Of a DNA stretch of 64,000 nucleotides, positions 57,125 through 64,000 are shown piece after piece. Source of the stretch: Cadophora sp. MPI-SDFR-AT-0126 (taxonomy: Eukaryota > Ascomycota > Leotiomycetes > Helotiales > Ploettnerulaceae); NCBI GenBank assembly GCA_020747065.1, contig JAGMVK010000006.1, positions 1,984,001 to 2,048,000 of the forward strand, given 5' to 3'. Each line of letters opens with the position of its first letter. Position 1 is the first letter of the stretch. The position numbers and the translations under genes were made by a program. Under the pieces are notes generated by a model. The model did no database searches. It saw nothing but the letters and a program-made list of their open reading frames with translations, and had not been told where the DNA came from.

Positions 57125-59559
57125 TCAAGAGTTCTCGTGCCAGTTGAGCGACATGTCGAACTCTTCCAAGTTGTAGAAGTCCCCAGGAATGTAGTCAAAG
57201 TTCTCTTGTTCCTGCGTGCTAGGAAATCCGTATACCCCATCAAATAAATTGTTCATTGGCGGGCCATCCAGGAAGAATTGTAGGGCAGGGTCTGCAGCGT
57301 GCGCTTGATGCGTGGGATATTCCATCTGGTTGGACGGTAAACTGAAATCTCCAAATTCTGGCAATGATGATGAGAGTGGATCCACGTCATGGGGATTTGC
57401 TCGTGTGCAACTATTGGTAGCAGCGAGTGACAGGTGATGGCTGTGTATGCGATCGAGAACCGCTATACATCGAAGCGCAGCAGGATTCGTGACACCAAGC
57501 TTGGTGAAACATGCGTGGGCTTTGTCAATAGACTCTCGCCAAACGCTGGATTGTACGTCGTCCGGAGATTGCAGAAGTGCATAGTCGATGACTAAAACAG
57601 CCTGAAAGAGGAAGTAAGTTGCATACCAACTAAGTCCTTGGTGCAGTCGCTCGTTCGCCTCAGTGAATGAGCAAATGGAATCCACAGACTCAATCGCGGC
57701 CAGGACACAATTTTGCGTCGCAACATCACTTCTTGATCGCGTACGATTCGACCTTTGTCCACCACGCCATAGCATCATTCGAAGATTCTGCTCTTTCCAG
57801 AAAATGACTGCTCGTGGTCCGTGAAACCAGGTGGAAGCTGCTGGGTCAGCAAAATAGTCAGGCAAATTAGATTTCCAGCTTCGAAGCTCATCTTCAAACT
57901 TGTACGCCAACTCTTCGCTGATGATTGCATCACTTATGTGTGCAGCCAGAAATTCGTTGTAGATTTTGTTGGCAATGATTGATAGCTGTGCTTGGGCAAT
58001 CATCGCAGAGCACGCTGTGGGGTAATCGACAGGTGCTGTTAGCGGTAGGCTAAACTCGTCGGATGTGAGGTGCTGCGAATATTAGTACTAGAGCGGGCAC
58101 GTTTTGAGACCATCTCACCGAATCCTCAAAATTTTGCGGTAGCTTGACATCAATGAATGCGTCCGATGCTGTAGTCGGGCGTCCCATAGTGATACTGAAG
58201 CCTGAGTCGACCATGTACAATATCCACCAAACTCTTCGTCTGATTTCTTTGCCGAGTGTATTCTGTTCTCCATCGCTCGTGGGCATCTCACGATGTAGTC
58301 CAAGACCCAAAGCCATTCTGAAAGCAATTCCAATCATGTTATAGCCGGTATTCGGCCGATCTCTCTTCTGAAGGTAATTTCCCTAGAACACGTGAGCCCA
58401 ATAAAATTAATTGATTGAGGAGACGGGGTAAAAATACCATTAAGAGAAATGCTTGAACCCCCGTCAGGGTCCCTGATTCCAACATGCCCGCAGACATACG
58501 TGATCGGGCAGCAAGGTAGTAAGGAGAATCTGCGTGATCTTCACCAGCACTTAGGACCCAATGGCCAATGGCTAGAACCGTATAGAACACCAGTTGCCAT
58601 GATGAGTTGTTGGATAATTGAGATCGATTCGCGTATGTTTCGCGGAACAGCTGGCTGTGTAGTATTGGATACGAAGTATTGTAAAGTAGAAAATAGGCGT
58701 CTATTAGTCCATCCGAAATGGCAGAAGATGCCAGATCTCCTTCCAACATGAGAACGCCAGAATCAGATCGATGTCTCGTCACCATCAATTTCGACAGTTC
58801 TGCCCTTGACGGTCCATCCAGGGGTCCTTTGAGGGAAAGCAGAGAGAAAATTGTTTGCAGCATGGATGAACCAGCACTGCTTCCTGATTGATCGTCAGCA
58901 AGGATATACATCAACATTTGAAAGGTCCAAACCAAGATATCCAGATTCAGATGGATCCGTAGAAAGTAGGGCCATCCCATCTTTAGACGATTGGGTTTGT
59001 TCTACGTCGTTTGAAAGTGGTGCTTCATGCCACTCATAATCGTGTGAGGATCCTGGGCTTGCTCGATCTATCAACTGAGAACTCTTGGGGCTCGGATTAT
59101 TCATAGGTAATTGGGTTGAAGGGATGCCATTTTTGAGCAAGTTCTCGATGTCGACGTCAGGGTTGAGAGACCTCAGAAGAGCAGTTAATTGATCACATTT
59201 CTGCTCTACAGCGTCTAAGTTTCTATTTTGAGCTCAGTTATTAGTCTTTCCCTCGTAAAAGCGATAATTTGTTGAAGATTGGGAGAGGCCAAATCACTTT
59301 CTTGTCAATGGCGTTCGGATGGGCCGCGCCACATAAGTACAGTTTCTATGAGTGCGAGCACAGAAAGCACAGGGCATTTCGCCGGTACACTGTTCCGGGG
59401 AAATCAGTCCAAGTACTGTGCATCGTCCTCATCAAGGCATAAAGGAAGATCTAAAGTACCTTGCTCTTGCGTTTCTAGGCGGCAGGTTAGCATGTAATCA
59501 CAACCACTCAGAGAGTATGGGTTTCGGCATACCTGACATTCCGAACACTTCAACAGCAT
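57125..59559 (-). CDS. Zn2Cys6 transcription factor with fungal-specific regulatory domain
   Basis: Model: exons 59559-59533, 59474-59460, 59389-59298, 59222-58933, 58883-58438, 58382-58119 and 58072-57125 give 693 aa. The Zn cluster is formed by splicing: KCSECQ, then a 15-nt microexon coding KRKSK, then CTGEMPCAFCARTHRNC, giving the C-X2-C-X6-C...C-X2-C-X6-C spacing. A heptad-like dimerisation segment follows (NLDAVEQKCDQLTALLRSL). The middle homology domain includes GVQAFLLMGNYLQKRDRPN and RRRVWWILYMVDSGFSITMGRP. The real start may lie further upstream: an exon at about 59664 with ATG GCG AGT could join in phase. As the nearest regulator it likely controls the adjacent transporter and dehydrogenase. 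Confidence 0.85.
59460..59474 (-). other. Fifteen-nt microexon inside the Zn2Cys6 cluster
   Basis: Flanked by an intron of 58 nt with a GCTAAC branch and CCTAG acceptor, and one of 70 nt starting GTACTT. It supplies exactly the six-residue spacing (with the preceding Gln) between the second and third Cys of the zinc cluster and most of its basic DNA-contact loop. Confidence 0.7.
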
Positions 59560-60453
59560 ATCAGCAAGAAAATCTCAAGAGGTTTGGCAAATAGTCACAG
59601 CAAGAGACGACAAACCGCTCTGAGCTGCCCATTTTCTAACTTGTGCCGGCTACTAGATTCGTGGCCGCTTTCAAGACTCGCCATCATGTAATCAGGATAC
59701 TGCTGAACCTTGGTGTATGCTCCGAGCTTTAATAGTACGAAATGCTCAGAGCTGGACTTTGAAACAGACTCCGAGGGCTAGTGTCTACGAAATGATGGAG
59801 AAGTGATTTTGACAGGCATTAGGGAAATTCCACATCTTCATGTGTGGGGATGAGTTCGACCACTTGAAGAATGGGGAAAGCTGGTGATTCATGCGGAAAG
59901 GGGCTGCATAGCAGGCTTGAGACTTCTCAGTCTGGTGTTAGATATCGATAAAGAAACAAAAGCCATGAGGAGTTTGATGAATGAGACCCAGAAAGTAAAT
60001 GCTCGTTGTGGTGGGCCTTGTCGCGTGGAGTTTGGATAGCACAGCTTGGCAAAATCACAGCCGAGCTTGTGAGCTGGCGCTCAAATGTTCACGGCTAGGC
60101 GCACTGTTCATACTGGCTATGTTCCCACCCTCCTCCGGCTCCAGCAATGAACCTACAACAACTTCTGATGACAACGGCAAAGCTATATATCGCTGCTACA
60201 ATGGCTCTTGTCGGCTGGAACGATCTAGACGGCCGCTTCGGAGCCAGTACTCCTGCCTTAAAGAATAATACCTGAAGTCCAATGCATTCAGAATTCGATA
60301 TACACCACCAGGGCGACAGTGATCCGATGCTCCTCTATGGGCGATACAGTAAAGTACGGCCCCAATTCCTATTTCAAACCTCTTCCTACCCTTCTCAGTA
60401 TTTCCTTCACTGTCAAACACTTTTTCAAGCGCTCTACTATCACTTCACAAGCC
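59560..60453. other. Divergent promoter region of the regulator and the kinase
   Basis: No gene supported beyond a possible first exon of the regulator near 59634-59664. No copy of the 15-bp palindrome of 55502 was found here. Confidence 0.4.
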
Positions 60454-61155
60454 ATGGAGCCTATCTACCAATTGCTGACAGAGCGCGCCCCAGTCCTCAA
60501 ATCCAAAATCGACTCCAACACGAACCAAAGCCGTGTGGTCGTCATCCTCGCCGGCCCACCGGGCTCAGGAAAGTCTACAATAGCAGAGCATGTCGTCGAG
60601 CGTCTCAATGGCACATGTGCGACGCCCCTCGCGGCCATAGTCCCCATGGACGGCTTCCACCTCCCTCGCTCGACCCTCGACCGAATGCCTAATAGCCGTG
60701 AAGCGTATGCACGGCGTGGAGCATCTTGGACATTCCATGCGGACGGTATAGCAGACTTGGTCCAGACGCTCTCGAAATCGCGGTTCAGATCGCCAGAGAA
60801 GATGGATACAATACTGGCCTCGAGTTTCGACCATGCGGTGAAAGATCCTGTGGAGAATGGCATTGTGATAGGACCACACATACAATTTGTGTTGTTGGAG
60901 GGCAATTACTTGCTGCTGGATGAGGAACCGTGGAGGGGCATCAGAGAGTTAGTGGATGAGAGTTGGTTTGTGGATGTTGAGCCTGGATTGGCCCGGAGCC
61001 GCATCGCGAAAAGGCATGTCAAGGCTGGGATTGAGCAGACCATGGAGGCGGCATATCGGAGGGCGGAGGTCAATGATCTTCTAAATGGGATGGAGATCAG
61101 AAGGAAATTGCTGAAGCCTGATATCTTGGTGACAAGCGTCGAGGAAGCATCTTAG
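60454..61155 (+). CDS. P-loop kinase of the uridine-kinase/YggC-like group
   Basis: A single exon of 233 aa from ATG 60454; the frame is open upstream to 60319 but that sequence looks like leader. Walker A is GPPGSGKST (about residues 34-42), a DGFHLPRSTLD segment follows as in uridine and pantothenate kinases, LLEGNYLL is the Walker B region, and RHVKAGI lies in the lid. Length and motifs fit the small nucleoside-triphosphate hydrolase group that includes bacterial YggC/FrcA-like putative sugar kinases and yeast Yfh7. The phosphate acceptor is unknown; next to a polyol transporter, dehydrogenase and regulator, a ketose or polyol kinase role is attractive but inferred. Confidence 0.8.
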   Translation: MEPIYQLLTERAPVLKSKIDSNTNQSRVVVILAGPPGSGKSTIAEHVVERLNGTCATPLAAIVPMDGFHLPRSTLDRMPNSREAYARRGASWTFHADGIADLVQTLSKSRFRSPEKMDTILASSFDHAVKDPVENGIVIGPHIQFVLLEGNYLLLDEEPWRGIRELVDESWFVDVEPGLARSRIAKRHVKAGIEQTMEAAYRRAEVNDLLNGMEIRRKLLKPDILVTSVEEAS

Positions 61156-61740
61156 GCAGATCTCTTGCTGGGCGCTGATCGGGATTTGCTAGGGTGCAGA
61201 CAAGACACATTTCGAACACACCATGAAAGAGTTTAACGTCAGAGAAAGACCCATGAAAGCAGGAAAGCTGCCCATATTTTCACTCCTAACATTTGCGTTC
61301 CCGAACATGTCATGCTTGGTGCTGTACTTGCATGTCCACATCGGACATCACCAGCACTATTCCCTGTAACTTCGTGATTTGTTCTATCGTTTTCTAGGTT
61401 TCGATTCTTAATCACGATCTCGTCTTCTAAATAGCCCCAACTCGACAGATTTGTCTTGCAAAGTCCCGTTGGACAGGTGCCAAGCAAAGTCCTGCATGTT
61501 AATCCAATTTATCATTTTACATGCCAATATCATGGTCGTAAATACCAGTGAATTTCATTTGGTACGACTCGAATCCAATTCCCCTTATTTACCAGGCTGC
61601 CATGTTCGCGTAGTGGAGGCTTACCCTAGGTGTCCTTGAACCTTGGTATCTTCGACGGGTTTGGACCATTTCAGTCCTGAAGCCGACTTTACAGTGATGC
61701 ATGCGAGACAAGAAAGATCATGTAACACCCTGCTTTCTCC
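61156..61740. other. Intergenic, no supported gene
   Basis: 3' flank of the kinase gene and the region before a decayed 2EXR gene. Nothing further recognised. Confidence 0.45.
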
Positions 61741-62394
61741 GTGACCACGAGCCTGCAGCCGTTGTTTGCGGAGCAAGCTGTGTCCGATGCCGACTTCCCT
61801 CAGTTCCTAAACTCCCCTCCTGAGCTGCGGGGCATGATCTGGACGCTCACTATCCCCGACTGTAGAGTTATCAAAATCAGCTCCAGGAAACATCTTAATT
61901 ACAGCCGGGGAATTCGTTGAAAGCAAACGCCAATCTACCCATCCTACTTTCAATCAGCAACGCGTCTTGGCAAATGGCGCTAGATTACTTCACGCTCCCA
62001 TTGGAGCACGTACTCTCGAGCCCAGTGCAGTTCAACTTCCAGCACAACACAATACTCTTTGATAATAAAGCCACCTGTGAGCTCTTCCAGGAGTGCAACG
62101 CCAAGCTACGCAATTATGGCTGCGATGAGATCCCAAAGCTGAGACATCTCATGATCATGCTTAAGAACGGCGATGAGTTGGCCGTTGTGATGATTTCGGC
62201 AATCTTGAAACGCTCATCATTGGGTTTGATTACTCGTTTCGCTCTGGAGATGCATTTGAGCAAGTCTTGCGTGATATTGAGAGTTATTGTTGGACTACAT
62301 GGAAGATTTTGGCGCGAGGGATGTGGGACGAGAGATTGTGAGGATTGAGTTGATGAAATGGAGAAAGCTGAGGAGGCTGATGGAGAGCATGTAA
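61741..62394 (+). pseudogene. Decayed 2EXR-family gene
   Basis: Starts in sequence coding FPQFLNSPPELRGMIWTL (61795 on), the typical opening of fungal 2EXR proteins. No ATG precedes it in frame; a GTG stands at 61741. After a TGA at 61918 the similarity continues in another frame (LPILLSISNASWQMALDYF and FNFQHNTILFDN), and a further shift near 62215-62230 is needed to continue as FDYSFRSGDAFEQVLRDIESY, then another before the final TAA at 62392. At least three frame changes and no start codon argue for a pseudogene, although spliced remnants cannot be ruled out. The family has no assigned biochemical function. Confidence 0.6.
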
Positions 62395-63379
62395 GTCGGG
62401 ACTTCTCGTCTTCTGTAGGATCATCTGTTAGCAGATACAGGAGACATGACGATAGGAATAGGGATTGGACACAACTGATACTGAGAGACCTCTCGAAGGC
62501 AGTATCTTTGGCTTCTAGGTTATTCACTGCCCTTCATGGTTGGAGATCGTAAATGAGAACTGCTGCAAGAAATTTTGATTTTCTTTCAGACATATCAGAA
62601 TATGATATTAAGACTGGCATTGTAACATCATTAGCCTGAATGTATTTAGGCATCAAATCAAATTCTCGGGGCGTTTATTGCAGGTAGAAACTTGAGTGAT
62701 TGTCGCAGGATCCCTGTCTCATGCGGGACTTGTTAGTGTGGCTCGGCTGTGAAAGTAAACAAACACTGCTATGTCGCCGTACTTCCTAATCGAATGGTAC
62801 ACGCCGTGCTGCAGCTTCCCTACTATTGATTCAGTAGCTGATATTCAATGCCTCATCGGAGCCGTTTGCGTCATTTTCAATTATCTTAGCTATGAAGCTC
62901 AGATAACCACAGGTGAAATTTTGTTTTTATTCAGATGTGTTGAACACAGAGAGAGTGCATGGAGATAATCGGTACGAGAAATTCAACTTGAAATGTCGTT
63001 CGACATGACATCAGTGACATAATAGCCTCTATATTGACCAAGGGACCGGAAAATATCGCTGAGCTTCACCTAATGACTCTAGCACTGTTAGCTTGAGATT
63101 GTTTGCTACCAACTATGCGCTAGCAGTTACCTATACGTTCAACCCTTCCAGCGATACACTTTGATGTCCCATTCTCGACGAAGGTTCAGACAGCCCAGAC
63201 CATAATTCGAAAAACACACTGACCAGATCTGTCGTTCAATACCAAACGGACCAAATCAGCCACAGAGCCCTACAGGATCCAGCTGTGGCTCAGAGTGCGC
63301 GCGCGTTTCTTCGTTCCTTTCTACATGCGTGTGCTGACTATCTCTCAGTTCATCTAGCATAAGCAAAACACGATCAATC
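62395..63379. other. Intergenic between two 2EXR genes
   Basis: No supported gene or repeat. Confidence 0.45.
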
Positions 63380-64000
63380 ATGCCTCTCACCGAACCGATC
63401 GTCGCTATTGAAGAGCCCACGTTCAAGCTGTTCCCCAAACTTGCCCTAGAGTTACGTCTCATGATCTGGGAACGATCGATCCCTGGAGCTCGACTCATCT
63501 CAATCAGAGGCTCCAGTGTTTCCCAAGATGACACTTACGCGGCTCCCCGACGAGCAGAAGTAGCTTCATCCGAGGTCATGCCATTGAAAGGAATGCTTCA
63601 GGCCTGCCAAAACTCCCGCAGGACTATACAGAAAACCTATACCCTCGCGTTACACCACCGACTCTCGGCACCGATATACATCGACTTCGATCGCGACGCC
63701 CTGTTCTTCACAGATGCTTCCGCCATCAGAGACTTCTTCCCCTTCTCCGATCTCCGCCCAATCTACATGAAGGAGGTTCAAGAGAAGGCGCTGAGAATCA
63801 TGCTCGGTTTTCAAACTTGGGAGGGGCGGAACTCGCAGTCTCGAGGACCTCCTTTGCTTTGAGAATTTGGACAGGATGATTTTTGAGGCAGGGAATGACG
63901 TGGGAAACACAGTCTTGATGAAGAATATGTACAAAAGTCTATTGGAGTGGCATTGGGAGGAATCTCAACGAGGTCGCAAGGTTCGGACAAAGATTGAGGA
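63380..64000 (+). CDS. 2EXR-family protein, frame broken and cut by the window edge
   Basis: ATG 63380 opens a frame with FPKLALELRLMIWERSIPGARLISI (residues about 18-42), the 2EXR signature, then LKGMLQACQNSRRTIQKTYTL and IYIDFDRDALFFTDASAIRDF, all in family order. The frame ends at 63860, but the next frame carries obvious continuation (SLEDLLCFENLDRMIFEAGND and onward) to the window end. Skipping one G in the four-G run at 63823-63826 rejoins them. It may be an intact gene with a sequence error or a young pseudogene. It lacks its 3' end here. Function of the family is unknown. Confidence 0.7.

Noticed and set aside
1..64000. tRNA, rRNA, CRISPR or retrotransposon sequences
   Set aside because: I looked for T-loop motifs, regular spacer repeats, long terminal repeats and reverse-transcriptase or transposase frames and found none that hold up by eye. 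A tRNA scan would be the decisive check.

Overview
The window reads as nuclear DNA of a filamentous ascomycete (Pezizomycotina). Genes are split by short introns of about 35-105 nt with GTAAGT/GTATGT-like donors, CTAAC/CTGAC branch points and YAG acceptors. The gene content is typical of such fungi: HET, Zn2Cys6, F-box and 2EXR proteins, SulP, GH47, GMC oxidoreductase, P450, bicupin oxalate decarboxylase and CBM1 proteins. Gene style and the plant-cell-wall and oxalate genes suggest a Leotiomycete-like saprotroph or plant associate, but that placement is inference. I rebuilt exons by hand from splice signals and reading-frame continuity, and each spliced model was checked to give a whole number of codons.

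Layout. 0.7-3.2 kb: a coiled-coil protein with an in-frame TAG, then a DUF1275 membrane protein. 4.3-5.9 kb: secreted oxalate decarboxylase. 8.2-10.4 kb: SulP sulfate permease. 11-15 kb: a candidate small secreted protein, a weak membrane ORF and a HET-domain protein. 16.6-23.4 kb: GNAT acetyltransferase, CCHC zinc-knuckle protein, F-box protein, and a signal-peptide/single-TM protein. 24.1-26.0 kb: GH47 mannosidase. 26.7-35.2 kb is a housekeeping block: Med11, TAF5, the retromer sorting nexin Vps5, mitochondrial bL31m and a flavin-reductase-fold protein. 35.9-38.4 kb: a four-exon protein with repeated WGDH...YWxQF units and a terminal HPD-containing segment.

From 39.9 to 52.4 kb lies a secreted and redox neighbourhood: two LPMO-like proteins (both with mature N-terminal His and a conserved second His at the same residue number), a CBM1-tipped mucin-like repeat protein with a frame break, a GMC (AA3-like) oxidoreductase and a cytochrome P450. 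A roughly 290-bp MITE-like element with near-perfect terminal inverted repeats sits upstream of the GMC gene.

From 53.1 to 61.2 kb lies a likely polyol or pentitol catabolic cluster. It holds an MFS sugar/polyol transporter (with a one-base frame break), a divergently transcribed D-arabinitol/sorbitol-type Zn dehydrogenase, a Zn2Cys6 regulator whose DNA-binding domain is split by a 15-nt microexon, and a small P-loop kinase. Two near-identical 15-bp palindromes lie in the transporter/dehydrogenase intergenic region and are the best candidate operator sites. The window ends with a decayed 2EXR gene and a second 2EXR gene that runs off the edge and also carries a frame break.
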